Source: Faecalicatena faecalis (GTDB lineage Bacteria; Bacillota; Clostridia; Lachnospirales; Lachnospiraceae). From it: a DNA stretch of 64,000 nucleotides. The stretch spans positions 164,455 to 228,454 of the forward strand of contig NZ_JABACJ020000005.1 of the NCBI RefSeq assembly GCF_012524165.2. Direction: 5' to 3'. Below, piece by piece: positions 46,615 through 56,507 of this stretch. The notes under the pieces are model-generated. The model did not search any database. It saw nothing but the letters and a program-made list of their open reading frames with translations, and had not been told where the DNA came from. The stretch's first letter is position 1. Every line of letters starts with the position of its first letter. The position numbers and the translations under genes were made by a program.

Positions 46615-47073
46615 ATGAAGGTCAGTCGTCATGCAAAAATAATCGAATTAATCAGCCAGAATAATATTGAAACCCAGGAAGAACTGGCGGAGCGCTTGAA
46701 TGGTGCCGGTTTCAAGGTAACTCAGGCAACCGTATCCAGAGACATCAGGGATCTTAAGCTCACTAAGGTATCTGTTGACGGCGGAAAGCAGAAGTATGTT
46801 GTGCTTAAGCCGGAGGAGGACGGGATGAGCGAAAAGTATATCCGTGTATTAAAAGACGGGTATGTTTCCATGGATATGGCACAGAATATTCTTGTTATTA
46901 AAACGGTCTCAGGCATGGCAATGGCAGTTGCAGCGGCGGTCGATGCGATGAAATGGAATGAGGTCGTAGGATGCATCGCGGGAGATGACACGATTATGTG
47001 TGCGATCCGAAGTGTAGATGAGACGGTAGCTGTCATGGACAAGATTCACAAGATTGTGTCTAAAGGGAATTAG
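46615..47073 (+). CDS. argR: Arginine repressor
   Basis: This 152-residue protein has an N-terminal winged helix (QATVSRDIRDLKLTK) and a C-terminal hexamerisation/arginine-binding domain (VGCIAGDDTIM). It represses arginine synthesis when arginine is bound. Its location before recN is conserved (ahrC in Bacillus). Confidence 0.95.
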   Translation: MKVSRHAKIIELISQNNIETQEELAERLNGAGFKVTQATVSRDIRDLKLTKVSVDGGKQKYVVLKPEEDGMSEKYIRVLKDGYVSMDMAQNILVIKTVSGMAMAVAAAVDAMKWNEVVGCIAGDDTIMCAIRSVDETVAVMDKIHKIVSKGN

Positions 47074-47082
47074 GAAGAGAAT

Positions 47083-48759
47083 ATGTTACAATATCTGCAT
47101 GTAAAAAATTTAGCATTGATTGATGAAATTGAAGTAGAGTTCCGGGAAGGGTTGAACATCCTGACCGGAGAGACTGGAGCCGGGAAGTCCATTATCTTAG
47201 GCTCTGTGAATCTTGCCCTGGGAGGCAGATATAACGCGGATATGCTGCGCAAGGGTGCGCAGGCTGGTCTGGTGGAATTGATTTTTACTATTGAGGATGA
47301 TGCCATCAAAAAACAGCTTGAGGCATTGGATATCTTCCCGGAGGACGGACTTCTTGTGCTGTCCAGAAAACTGATGGAGGGACGCAGTATCAGCAAGATC
47401 AACGGAGAGACGGTGAACATGAGCGTGTTAAGAGATGTTGCCAGTCTGTTGATTGATATCCATGGACAGCATGAACACCAGACACTGCTGCATAAGAAGA
47501 ATCACCTGGCACTCTTGGATGTATATGCAGGGGAATCAGTGGAGAAACTGAAAAAGGCAGTCTCAAAGTCTTATCGTGAATACCAGAAATGTAAAAAGAA
47601 ATTGGAAGAGTCTGGTATGGATGAGCAGAGCAGACAGAAGGAGCTTTCTCTTGCGGAATTTGAAATCCAGGAGATTACAGAAGCCGGCCTTCTGGACAAC
47701 GAGGATGAGGAGCTGGAGGCGCTCTATCAGCGTATGACAGAGAGCCGCCGTTATACGGAAGGAATTGCGGAGACCTATCAGTACACGAGTGAATCTGCAT
47801 CTGCCAATGCAAGTGACCTGCTCAGCCGGGCAATTCGTGCATTTCAGGATGTCAGTGAATGTGATGACAAGGGAGCCACGCTGTATGAGCAGCTCGTGGA
47901 GATCGACAGCCTTCTGAATGATTTTAACCGGGAACTGTCCGAATATGAAAAAAGCTTTGAGTTCTCAGAGGAAGAATATTATGAGACAGAAAGCCGGTTG
48001 AACCTGCTCAACCATTTAAAGGCAAAATATGGAAGCGGTGTCAGTGAAATTAAAGAATACTGCCGTCAAAAGACGGAAAGACTAAATGAACTGAAAGATT
48101 ATGAAAATTATATTGCAGAGCTGAACAAAAATCTCATAAAATGTGAAGAGGAGTTAAAGAAGTATTCCTTGGCACTTAGCAAGGCTAGAAAAAAGGCAGG
48201 CATTTCTTTTGAAAAGGAAATCTCCCAGGGACTCAAGGATCTGAATTTCCTGGATGTAAAGTTCGAGCTGCGTCTGAATGAGCTGGATTCTTACACATCC
48301 AATGGAAAGGACGAAGGCGAATTCTATATTTCCACAAATCCGGGAGAGGCTTTGAAACCACTTAGTAACGTGGCCTCCGGCGGTGAGCTTTCCAGAATCA
48401 TGCTGGCGATCAAGGCAGTCCTGGCAGATAAGGAAGAAACACCGACCTTGATCTTCGATGAGATCGATACCGGAATCAGCGGGATCACGGCCGGGAAGGT
48501 CGCGGAGAAGATGCATGTGATCGGCAGGAGCCGACAGGTGATCTGCATCACCCATCTGCCTCAGATCGCAGCGATGGCAGATGCTCATTACCTGATTCAG
48601 AAGGAGGCAAAGGAAAATATTACTAAAACAGAGATTTTCTGTCTGGAAGAGTCAGAATCCATTCAAGAGCTTGCAAGACTTCTGGGCGGTGCGAATGTGA
48701 CCGGTAAGATATTAGAAAGTGCTGCTGAGATGAAAGAAATGGCAAAGCGTGAAATATAA
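47083..48759 (+). CDS. recN: DNA repair protein RecN
   Basis: This 558-residue SMC-like ATPase has Walker A GETGAGKS near residue 29, a long coiled-coil middle (~160-370), an LSNVASGGELSR signature and Walker B LIFDEIDTGISG. It tethers DNA ends at double-strand breaks. Followed by a strong terminator. Confidence 0.96.
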   Translation: MLQYLHVKNLALIDEIEVEFREGLNILTGETGAGKSIILGSVNLALGGRYNADMLRKGAQAGLVELIFTIEDDAIKKQLEALDIFPEDGLLVLSRKLMEGRSISKINGETVNMSVLRDVASLLIDIHGQHEHQTLLHKKNHLALLDVYAGESVEKLKKAVSKSYREYQKCKKKLEESGMDEQSRQKELSLAEFEIQEITEAGLLDNEDEELEALYQRMTESRRYTEGIAETYQYTSESASANASDLLSRAIRAFQDVSECDDKGATLYEQLVEIDSLLNDFNRELSEYEKSFEFSEEEYYETESRLNLLNHLKAKYGSGVSEIKEYCRQKTERLNELKDYENYIAELNKNLIKCEEELKKYSLALSKARKKAGISFEKEISQGLKDLNFLDVKFELRLNELDSYTSNGKDEGEFYISTNPGEALKPLSNVASGGELSRIMLAIKAVLADKEETPTLIFDEIDTGISGITAGKVAEKMHVIGRSRQVICITHLPQIAAMADAHYLIQKEAKENITKTEIFCLEESESIQELARLLGGANVTGKILESAAEMKEMAKREI

Positions 48760-48793
48760 TACCAGAGTGAAAAAAGCGATGTGCACACATACT

Positions 48794-48826
48794 AAAAACG
48801 GATACCAATTGGTACCCGTTTTTTTC
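48794..48826 (+). terminator. Rho-independent terminator after recN
   Basis: AAAAACGGATACC pairs with GGTACCCGTTTTT (one mismatch) around an AATT loop and runs into T7. It ends the yqhY-recN unit, so spoIVB needs its own promoter, probably a sporulation one. Confidence 0.88.
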
Positions 48827-48882
48827 TTTTATATTAATATGCTTTTCGAAAAACTGAAAGCGCATAGAAAGGGTGTGGATGC

Positions 48883-49965
48883 ATGAAGAGACGCTGGCAG
48901 AAACAAATCATGGTGATGATATCTGCTGCTTTTCTGGCCTTTGGAGCAGGATATTTCGGGTGGTCGGCGGCCGATGCCATGGAGCAGACCGAGGTCAGCA
49001 CAGAGACGATCAGTGAAGACACGGTCCTGCTCGGCGGGATGCCGGTCGGGATCTATATGGAGACGGACGGCGTGATGGTGCTTGATACGGATCATATCAA
49101 GGGTGTGGACGGAGTCGAATATGAGCCGGCCGGCCATCTGGTAAAATGCGGGGATTATATTACCGGATTGAATGGGAAGAAGATTGCGAATAAGAAGGAA
49201 CTGATGGAAGCTCTGAAGGATCTGGATGGAGAGGATGTCATCCTAAAGCTGCGCAGAGAGGATGAGATGATTGATGTCCGGGTAAAGCCTGTGGAATGCG
49301 GCACCGATGACTATAAGCTGGGAATCTGGGTCAGAGATAATGTACAGGGACTGGGGACTATCACATTTTTGACAGGGAATAGTGAGTTCGGGGCGCTGGG
49401 ACATGGAATACACGATACGGACACGAACGTCCTTTTGTCTATTGCAGAAGGAACTCTGTACAAGACGAGCATTCATTCAGTCAAAAAGGGAGAGAATGGC
49501 ATTCCGGGCAGTATGGAAGGGATTATTGTCTATAATGGCTATAATAAGCTCGGGAGCATTGAAAAAAATACGGATGAAGGGATATATGGCAAAGTCGACA
49601 AGATCGATGAGCTGTTTTCCGAACAGATTCCAGTGCAGACTGCATCAAAAGAGGAGATAGAAATTGGCGACGCGACAATACGTTGCTTTGTCGACAACGA
49701 AATCAAAGAATACAGCATTCAGGTGACAGATATCGACGATTCCGGACGGGAGGCAAACAAGGGACTGGTCATCCAAGTGACAGATCCCGAACTCCTTGAA
49801 AAGACCGGAGGAATCATACAGGGAATGAGCGGAAGCCCTATTTTGCAGAACGGAAAATTAATCGGAGCGGTGACGCACGTGTTCGTCCAGGATTCCACAA
49901 AAGGCTACGGCATTTTTATTGAAAATATGCTCGACAATGTTGCAAGTCAGACTTTGTCGAATTAG
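48883..49965 (+). CDS. spoIVB: SpoIVB serine peptidase
   Basis: This 360-residue protein has an N-terminal membrane helix (~8-27), a PDZ domain (~95-145) and an S55 peptidase domain. The catalytic His174 is in GHGIHD and Ser316 in MSGSP. SpoIVB is secreted from the forespore and cleaves SpoIVFA to trigger sigma-K processing. It precedes spo0A as in Bacillus. Confidence 0.94.
   Translation: MKRRWQKQIMVMISAAFLAFGAGYFGWSAADAMEQTEVSTETISEDTVLLGGMPVGIYMETDGVMVLDTDHIKGVDGVEYEPAGHLVKCGDYITGLNGKKIANKKELMEALKDLDGEDVILKLRREDEMIDVRVKPVECGTDDYKLGIWVRDNVQGLGTITFLTGNSEFGALGHGIHDTDTNVLLSIAEGTLYKTSIHSVKKGENGIPGSMEGIIVYNGYNKLGSIEKNTDEGIYGKVDKIDELFSEQIPVQTASKEEIEIGDATIRCFVDNEIKEYSIQVTDIDDSGREANKGLVIQVTDPELLEKTGGIIQGMSGSPILQNGKLIGAVTHVFVQDSTKGYGIFIENMLDNVASQTLSN
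49931..49961 (+). promoter_or_regulatory. Possible 0A boxes upstream of spo0A
   Basis: TGTCGAA (49955-49961), overlapping the spoIVB stop region, matches the Spo0A box exactly. TCGACAA (49931-49937) is a near match on the other strand. They lie 20-50 bp before the -35 and suggest autoregulation; that role is inferred. Confidence 0.5.
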
Positions 49966-49980
49966 AGAAACAAATTCCCC

Positions 49981-50009
49981 TTGATTCTGCAATCATTGGC
50001 AGATATAAT
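49981..50009 (+). promoter_or_regulatory. Promoter for spo0A
   Basis: TTGATT (49981-49986), a 17-bp spacer and TATAAT (50004-50009), about 50 bp before the start. Confidence 0.78.
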
Positions 50010-50057
50010 AATCGAGTGGCGTTTCCTTGGATCTGGTCCTTAGAGGAGAGAGGGATT

Positions 50058-50846
50058 ATGGAACATTTAAACGTGGCCATCGCTGATGATAATGAAAGAA
50101 TTTTGGACTTACTTGAAGAAATCATCAACATGGACAAGGAGCTGAATGTGGTGGGAAAGGCTAAAAATGGTGAGGAGATGTGTCAAATCATCAAAAACAA
50201 ACAGCCGGACGTGGTTCTTCTTGATCTGATTATGCCGAAAATGGACGGACTGACCGTGATGGAAAAGATCAATCAAGACAAAACCATGACAAAACGCCCT
50301 GATTTTATTGTCGTAACAGCAGTTGGCCAGGAAAAAATTACAGAAGACGCTTTCAACAAAGGCGCAAATTACTACATCATGAAACCTTTTAATAACGAGA
50401 TGTTGTTGAATCGCATAAAAACTGTAAGAAAAGTGTTCCGAAACCACGAAAAGAAAAATGATGAATTATCCGTAAGTACCGGCATCAGAGAAGAGGACCT
50501 GGAAAATCGTGTCACAAATATGCTTCACGAGATCGGCATTCCCGCTCACATCAAAGGATACCATTATTTAAGAGACGCAATTATGATGGCTGTTGAAGAC
50601 ATGGATGTACTAAATGCTATTACAAAAGTACTTTATCCGACAGTAGCCAAGAAATATCAGACAACATCCAGTCGTGTAGAACGCGCGATCAGACATGCAA
50701 TTGAAGTAGCATGGAACCGCGGAAAGTTAGATACACTGGATGAACTGTTTGGTTATACGGTGAGCACAGGAAAGGGAAAACCGACAAATTCTGAATTTAT
50801 CGCATTGATTGCAGATACGATCCAATTGGAGTATAAACACAGATAA
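50058..50846 (+). CDS. spo0A: Sporulation master regulator Spo0A
   Basis: This 262-residue response regulator has a receiver with acidic pocket D10/D11, phosphoacceptor D56 and conserved Lys in YIMKPF. Its Spo0A_C DNA-binding domain ([35 protein letters not shown]) recognises 0A boxes. It commits the cell to sporulation. ATG 50058 follows GAGAGGG. Confidence 0.97.
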   Translation: MEHLNVAIADDNERILDLLEEIINMDKELNVVGKAKNGEEMCQIIKNKQPDVVLLDLIMPKMDGLTVMEKINQDKTMTKRPDFIVVTAVGQEKITEDAFNKGANYYIMKPFNNEMLLNRIKTVRKVFRNHEKKNDELSVSTGIREEDLENRVTNMLHEIGIPAHIKGYHYLRDAIMMAVEDMDVLNAITKVLYPTVAKKYQTTSSRVERAIRHAIEVAWNRGKLDTLDELFGYTVSTGKGKPTNSEFIALIADTIQLEYKHR

Positions 50847-50849
50847 TTC

Positions 50850-50878
50850 TTCCCTTTGCCTCAAAAATGAGGTATAAT
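50850..50878 (+). promoter_or_regulatory. Weak candidate promoter for glgA
   Basis: TATAAT at 50873-50878 is clear; the matching -35 (TTCCCT) is poor. A small CCTC/GAGG hairpin sits in the spacer. Confidence 0.35.
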
Positions 50879-50932
50879 AGTCAATAGCATAATGCTTCGA
50901 ACATAACTCGAGGAAAGTGGGAGGGTTTATTT

Positions 50933-52381
50933 ATGAAAAATATTTTATTTGCATCATCCGAGTGTGTACCTTTTATCAAGACAGGAGGATTGGCTGATGT
51001 TGTCGGTTCACTGCCCAAATATTTTGACAAGAAAAAATACGATGTCAGAGTTGTCCTGCCCAAATATACATGCATGAACCAGAAATGGAAAGACATGCTG
51101 GAATATGAGAACCATTTTTATATGGATATCGCAGGTGTGGACCAATATGTCGGTATTTTAAAGTGTGTATACGACAATATTACATTTTATTTTATCGATA
51201 ACGAGTATTATTTCGGCGGATTCGCTCCTTATGATGGCGATCCCAAGTGGAATATCGAGAAGTTCGCATTCTTCTCAAAGGCAGTATTGAGCATCCTCCC
51301 TGTTATCGGATTCCGTCCGGAACTCATCCACTGTCATGACTGGCAGACTGGACTGATTCCTGTTTACCTCGATAATTTCCGTTATCTTGGAGAGTATTAT
51401 CGTGGTATCAAGACCGTGATGACGATACATAACTTAAAGTTCCAGGGCGTATGGGATACGAAGACGGTCCAGGGCATCACAGGGCTGCCGGATTACTATT
51501 TCGCACCGGATAAGATGGAAGCATACAAAGACGCGAATCTGCTCAAGGGCGGAATCGTTTATGCAGATAAAGTGACAACTGTCAGCCAGACCTATGCCCA
51601 GGAGATCAAGACTCCATTCTTTGGGGAAGGCCTTGACGGATTGATGCAGGCAAGATCGAACGATCTGTCCGGTATCGTGAATGGACTGGATTACGAAGAA
51701 TATTGTCCATTTAAGGATAACAGGATTGCCAAGAAATTTACAGTAGACACATTTAGAAAGAACAAACCATATAACAAGGCTGCTCTTCAGGAAGAGCTCG
51801 GGCTGGAGAAGGACCCGAAGATCATGATGATCGGTATGGTATCCAGACTGACTGACCAAAAGGGATTTGACCTTGTAGACTATATCATGGATGACCTTTG
51901 CCAGGATGCGGTACAGATTGTCGTACTTGGCACAGGAGAAGCAAAATACGAGAACATGTTCCGTCATTTTGCATGGAAGTACTCAGGAAAGGTTTCTGCG
52001 AATATCTTTTATTCAGAGGATCTATCTCATAAGATCTATGCGTCATGTGATGCATTCCTTATGCCGTCTCTGTTCGAACCATGTGGACTGAGCCAGTTGA
52101 TGAGCCTTAGATACGGAACGATTCCGATCGTAAGAGAGACCGGAGGATTAAAGGATACAGTAGAGCCATATAATGAATTTGAAAAGACCGGAACGGGATT
52201 TAGCTTCTGCAATTATAATGCACAGGAAGTATTGAATACCGTCCGTTATGCAGAACGTATCTATTACGATAAGAAACGTGACTGGAATAAAATTGTAGAA
52301 CGAGCTATGAATATGGATTTCTCATGGAAGAATTCTGCAAGACAGTATGACGATTTATATAAGAGCCTGATCGGAGAATAA
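50933..52381 (+). CDS. glgA: Glycogen synthase (ADP-glucose type)
   Basis: This 482-residue GT5 glycosyltransferase has the ADP-glucose motif KTGGLADV (from residue 16) and C-terminal PSLFEPCGLSQ with the catalytic Glu. It extends alpha-1,4-glucan from ADP-glucose for storage. No glgC, glgD or glgB is next to it. Strong GGGAGG ribosome site. Confidence 0.95.
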   Translation: MKNILFASSECVPFIKTGGLADVVGSLPKYFDKKKYDVRVVLPKYTCMNQKWKDMLEYENHFYMDIAGVDQYVGILKCVYDNITFYFIDNEYYFGGFAPYDGDPKWNIEKFAFFSKAVLSILPVIGFRPELIHCHDWQTGLIPVYLDNFRYLGEYYRGIKTVMTIHNLKFQGVWDTKTVQGITGLPDYYFAPDKMEAYKDANLLKGGIVYADKVTTVSQTYAQEIKTPFFGEGLDGLMQARSNDLSGIVNGLDYEEYCPFKDNRIAKKFTVDTFRKNKPYNKAALQEELGLEKDPKIMMIGMVSRLTDQKGFDLVDYIMDDLCQDAVQIVVLGTGEAKYENMFRHFAWKYSGKVSANIFYSEDLSHKIYASCDAFLMPSLFEPCGLSQLMSLRYGTIPIVRETGGLKDTVEPYNEFEKTGTGFSFCNYNAQEVLNTVRYAERIYYDKKRDWNKIVERAMNMDFSWKNSARQYDDLYKSLIGE

Positions 52382-52423
52382 GAAGGGGATTTTGGCTATC
52401 TATTATACACAGGAGAAGAAGGC

Positions 52424-53293
52424 ATGAAGATTATAGACAGACTGAAAGAAGACCGGATACATATATCATTTGAAGTGTTCCCACCGAAGACAGATGCAGG
52501 ATTTGACAAGGTCCTTGCTGCGACCGATAAGATTGCAGGGCTTTCCCCTGATTTTATCAGTGTCACCTATGGTGCAGGCGGAGGAACGAGTAAGAATACT
52601 GCGAAGATCGCAAAGCATATCAAGGAAGATTTAGGCGTGGAGAGCCTGGCACATCTGACCTGCGCATCCTCTACCAAGGAGGAAGTAAGGATGGTGATCG
52701 CGAACCTGAAAGAGCTGGGAATCGAGAATATCCTGGCACTCAGGGGAGATATTCCGGCAGATATGGGTTTTCCGACCGAGGACAGATTCCATTATGCGTA
52801 TGAGCTTGTTAAAGAGATTCGTAATTCGGGAGATTTTTGCATCGGTGCAGCATGTTATCCGGAAGGGCATGTGGAGAATGAGCATAAAGAAGATGACATC
52901 AAGTATTTAAAACAGAAGGTAGACAGCGGTGTTGACTTCCTGACGACTCAGATGTTCTTTGACAATGACATCCACTATAATTTCTTATACCGTATCCGTG
53001 AAGCAGGAATCACGGTTCCGGTCCTGCCGGGAATCATGCCGATTACAAGCGCAAAGCAGATGAAGAGAAGCTGTGAATTATCAGGGACAGTATTCCCAAG
53101 AAGGTTTCAGGCGATTCTGGACCGGTTCGGAGACTGCCCGGAGGCGATGCAGCAGGCTGGTATTGCATATGCGACGGACCAGATCATTGACCTGCTTGCA
53201 AATGGTGTAAAGAATATTCATATTTATTCCATGAATAAACCAGAGGTTGCAAAAGCGATCATGGACAACTTGTCAGAAATTATTAAATGCTAG
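52424..53293 (+). CDS. metF: Methylenetetrahydrofolate reductase
   Basis: This 289-residue TIM-barrel flavoprotein has motifs FEVFPPK, SVTYGAGG and TTQMFFDND. It reduces 5,10-methylene-THF to 5-methyl-THF, the methyl donor for the methionine synthase encoded two genes downstream. GGAG sits in the 42-bp gap after glgA. The three genes 52424-56375 look like one methionine unit. Confidence 0.94.
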   Translation: MKIIDRLKEDRIHISFEVFPPKTDAGFDKVLAATDKIAGLSPDFISVTYGAGGGTSKNTAKIAKHIKEDLGVESLAHLTCASSTKEEVRMVIANLKELGIENILALRGDIPADMGFPTEDRFHYAYELVKEIRNSGDFCIGAACYPEGHVENEHKEDDIKYLKQKVDSGVDFLTTQMFFDNDIHYNFLYRIREAGITVPVLPGIMPITSAKQMKRSCELSGTVFPRRFQAILDRFGDCPEAMQQAGIAYATDQIIDLLANGVKNIHIYSMNKPEVAKAIMDNLSEIIKC

Positions 53294-53305
53294 GAGCTAT
53301 AACAG

Positions 53306-53962
53306 ATGGATCAGATGACAAAGGAAGCCATCCGCTATCTGGGGTATGGAAAGCATGCGGTAGATGAAAAGACTCTTGCGCTGATTTCAGATTCCTTTCG
53401 GAATCTGGAGGATGCGGCGGACAAGAGATCCATCTATCGCATCTTTGATTTTCAACAGATAGCGGACGACCGGCTTAAAATCGGGGAGACAGAGGTGCAG
53501 AGCAAAAGCTTGGGCAGGAATTTAAGAGGGTGCAGCGGAATCGTTTTATTCGGTGCTACACTGGGCACGGCCGTGGACCGATTGATTACACGGACTTCAC
53601 TGACTGACATGGCGGCAGCGGTTGTATTACAGGCATGCGCGGCAGCGGTGCTGGAGGAGTACTGCGACGAATGCCAGGCAGAGATCGGAAGGATACTTGG
53701 ACAGGAAGGACTCTATCTGCGGCCCAGATTTAGTCCGGGGTATGGGGATTTCGATATCTGCTTCCAGGAGCCTCTGATGAGGATGCTGGATTGTGCAAAG
53801 ACAATCGGGCTTACGATGACGGACAGTTATATGATGACACCAACAAAATCTGTAACAGCCGTAATCGGTGCAAGTAAGACAAAAGAGAACTGTCATACAA
53901 AGGGATGCGAGGTCTGTGATAAGAAAGATTGTATCTACAGAAGGAATGTCCCGGTGACATAA
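53306..53962 (+). CDS. Methionine synthase activation-domain protein
   Basis: This 218-residue protein resembles the SAM-binding reactivation domain normally at the C-terminus of MetH, with RPRFSPGYGDF and MTPTKSVTAVIG. It ends in a Cys-rich tail (C-x5-C-x2-C-x4-C). It lies between metF and a MetH that lacks this domain. It is therefore inferred to act in trans in reductive methylation of the cobalamin. Confidence 0.87.
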   Translation: MDQMTKEAIRYLGYGKHAVDEKTLALISDSFRNLEDAADKRSIYRIFDFQQIADDRLKIGETEVQSKSLGRNLRGCSGIVLFGATLGTAVDRLITRTSLTDMAAAVVLQACAAAVLEEYCDECQAEIGRILGQEGLYLRPRFSPGYGDFDICFQEPLMRMLDCAKTIGLTMTDSYMMTPTKSVTAVIGASKTKENCHTKGCEVCDKKDCIYRRNVPVT

Positions 53963-53978
53963 GCAGAAAGGACAGAAT

Positions 53979-56375
53979 ATGATTTTAGACAGATTAGGAA
54001 AAGAACTGCTGTTTTTTGATGGCGGTATGGGAACACTGCTGCAAGCAGAAGGATTGAAGCCGGGGGAGCTGCCGGAGACCTGGAATATGACCCACCCGGA
54101 GACTGTAATTGAAATTCACAGGAAGTATATTGAAGCTGGAAGTGATATTGTCCTGGCGAATACGTTCGGGGCCAATGCTCTAAAGTTCCATGACAAGTCG
54201 TGCTCATTGAAAGACATCGTTACTGTGGCAGTCGGCCATGTGAAAGAGGCGGCCAGACGGGCAGAGACTAACGGACGCAGGATTTATACGGCGCTGGATA
54301 TCGGCCCCACAGGAAAGCTGTTAAAGCCTATGGGAGATCTGGATTTTGAGGAAGCTTACCAGGCCTTTCGGGAGGTGGTCAAATATGGAGAGGAGGCAGG
54401 AGCCGACCTGATTCATATTGAGACGATGAGTGATACCTATGAGTTGAAGGCGGCAGTGCTTGCGGCGAAGGAGAACACGGATCTTCCCGTGTTCGTAACA
54501 ACGATTTTTGATGAACGGGGGAAGCTTTTGACAGGTGCGGATGTTCCTGCAGTGACCGCTCTGCTGGAGGGACTGCGCGTGGATGCGATGGGAATCAACT
54601 GTGGACTCGGGCCCAGGCAGATGCTTCCCATCCTGGAGGAAATCTTGAAATATTCTTCCCTCCCAATCATAGTGAAGCCGAACGCAGGGCTTCCGAAGCA
54701 GGTGGATGGCGAGACTGTATATGATGTCTCTCCGGAAGAGTTTGCTTTTGTGATGCAGGAAATCGTCAGGAAGGGCGCTGCTGTGATTGGCGGCTGCTGC
54801 GGCACCACACCGGAACATATCCATGCGATGATCAAACTCTGCCGTGGGATAAAGATCAAACCCCTGGAGCCAAAAGAATGGACCATGGTGTCTTCCTATG
54901 GACAGGCCGTGTGCTTAGGAGAGGGATCTAAGATCATTGGAGAACGGATCAATCCTACAGGCAAGAAAAAGTTCAAGCAGGCTCTAAAGGAGCATGACCT
55001 GGATTACATTCTGAGGGAGGGAATCACGCAGCAGGACAAGGGAGCACATATCCTGGATGTGAATGTGGGGCTCCCGGATATTGACGAGACAGCCATGATG
55101 CGCGAGGTGGTGACCGAGCTGCAGAGCGTGACAAATCTTCCGCTGCAGATCGATACGGTGGACGTGAATGCGATGGAGGCTGCACTTCGCATTTATAATG
55201 GAAAAGCGATGGTGAACTCCGTCAGCGGCAAACAGGAGTCCATGGATGCTGTCTTCCCACTTCTTCAAAAATACGGTGGTGTCGTGATCGGGCTTACATT
55301 GGATGAAAAGGGAATCCCTGAAACAGCTGACGGCAGGGTGAAGATTGCAGAACAAATCATTGCAGAAGCTGCGAAGTACGGAATCCAGAAGAAGGATATC
55401 GTGATCGACGTTTTGTGTATGACAATCAGTTCCGAGCCGGATGGAGCGAGGGTCACTCTCGAAGCCTTAAAAAGAGTGCGGGAAGAACTGGGGGTTCACA
55501 CTGTACTGGGAGTATCTAATATATCCTTTGGACTGCCCAGCCGTCCGGTCATCAACGCTGCATTCTACACGATGGCGATGCAGAATGGTTTAAGCGCAGG
55601 AATCATCAATCCGTCCTCGGAGGAGATGATGAAGTCCTATTATGCATTTCATGCACTGATGAATCTGGATCAGAACTGTGAGCATTATATTGCCCAGTAT
55701 GCGGGGGCAGCGCCTGCCGCTCCAAGTGCAACAGGCGCTGCAGGCAGCCAGATGCAGCTTGACACTGCAATCGAAAAGGGTCTGAAGGAAGATGCGCACC
55801 GCATTACTATGGAGCTGGCTAAGACAAAGGCACCCTTAGATATCATCAATGAGTATCTGATTCCGGCTTTGGACCATGTCGGAAAAGGCTTTGAGACGGG
55901 AACTGTATTCCTGCCACAGCTTTTGATGAGTGCGGAGGCAGCAAAGGCGGCATTTTCGGTCCTGAAAGACATTCTGGCTGCCAGCGGCAGTGAGGTCGAA
56001 AAGAAGGAAAAGGTCGTACTCGCGACAGTCAAAGGAGATATCCATGATATCGGGAAGAATATCGTGAAAGTGCTTCTGGAAAATTACAGCTTTGAGGTGG
56101 TGGATCTGGGGAAGGATGTGCCTCCTGAGTTGATCGTGGAGACCGTATTAAAGGAAAACATCCGTCTGGTGGGCTTGAGCGCCCTGATGACGACAACGGT
56201 AGTCAGTATGGAAGAGACAATCCGGCAGTTAAAAAAGCAGGCACCGGACTGTAAGGTGATGGTCGGGGGCGCAGTTTTGAACCAGGAATATGCGGATATG
56301 ATCGGAGCAGATTTTTATGGGAAGGATGCTATGCAGTCCGTCTATTATGCGCAGAAGCTGCTCCAGGGAAAGTAG
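53979..56375 (+). CDS. metH: Cobalamin-dependent methionine synthase (without activation domain)
   Basis: This 798-residue protein contains homocysteine methyltransferase (~1-290, zinc Cys in GINCG and GGCCGTTPEH), pterin-binding (~315-570), cap and B12-binding domains. The cobalamin-ligand His689 is in DIHDIG. E. coli MetH is ~1230 residues; the missing ~330 residues correspond to the activation domain supplied by the preceding gene. It transfers methyl from 5-methyl-THF to homocysteine. Ends with no clear terminator. Confidence 0.95.
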   Translation: MILDRLGKELLFFDGGMGTLLQAEGLKPGELPETWNMTHPETVIEIHRKYIEAGSDIVLANTFGANALKFHDKSCSLKDIVTVAVGHVKEAARRAETNGRRIYTALDIGPTGKLLKPMGDLDFEEAYQAFREVVKYGEEAGADLIHIETMSDTYELKAAVLAAKENTDLPVFVTTIFDERGKLLTGADVPAVTALLEGLRVDAMGINCGLGPRQMLPILEEILKYSSLPIIVKPNAGLPKQVDGETVYDVSPEEFAFVMQEIVRKGAAVIGGCCGTTPEHIHAMIKLCRGIKIKPLEPKEWTMVSSYGQAVCLGEGSKIIGERINPTGKKKFKQALKEHDLDYILREGITQQDKGAHILDVNVGLPDIDETAMMREVVTELQSVTNLPLQIDTVDVNAMEAALRIYNGKAMVNSVSGKQESMDAVFPLLQKYGGVVIGLTLDEKGIPETADGRVKIAEQIIAEAAKYGIQKKDIVIDVLCMTISSEPDGARVTLEALKRVREELGVHTVLGVSNISFGLPSRPVINAAFYTMAMQNGLSAGIINPSSEEMMKSYYAFHALMNLDQNCEHYIAQYAGAAPAAPSATGAAGSQMQLDTAIEKGLKEDAHRITMELAKTKAPLDIINEYLIPALDHVGKGFETGTVFLPQLLMSAEAAKAAFSVLKDILAASGSEVEKKEKVVLATVKGDIHDIGKNIVKVLLENYSFEVVDLGKDVPPELIVETVLKENIRLVGLSALMTTTVVSMEETIRQLKKQAPDCKVMVGGAVLNQEYADMIGADFYGKDAMQSVYYAQKLLQGK

Positions 56376-56410
56376 GCTGGAATGTACCTTTTTTTGTACA
56401 AGGAACGGTA

Positions 56411-56439
56411 TTGACTATTTTTTAACAAAACGGTATAGT
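56411..56439 (+). promoter_or_regulatory. Promoter for the hydrogenase gene
   Basis: TTGACT (56411-56416), a 17-bp spacer and TATAGT (56434-56439). Confidence 0.8.
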
Positions 56440-56507
56440 GGTAATGCAAAGTAAGAGGAAGCGGACAAAGTGCCGTTTTTTAAGAGAATTCAGGAGGAAG
56501 ATGACCT

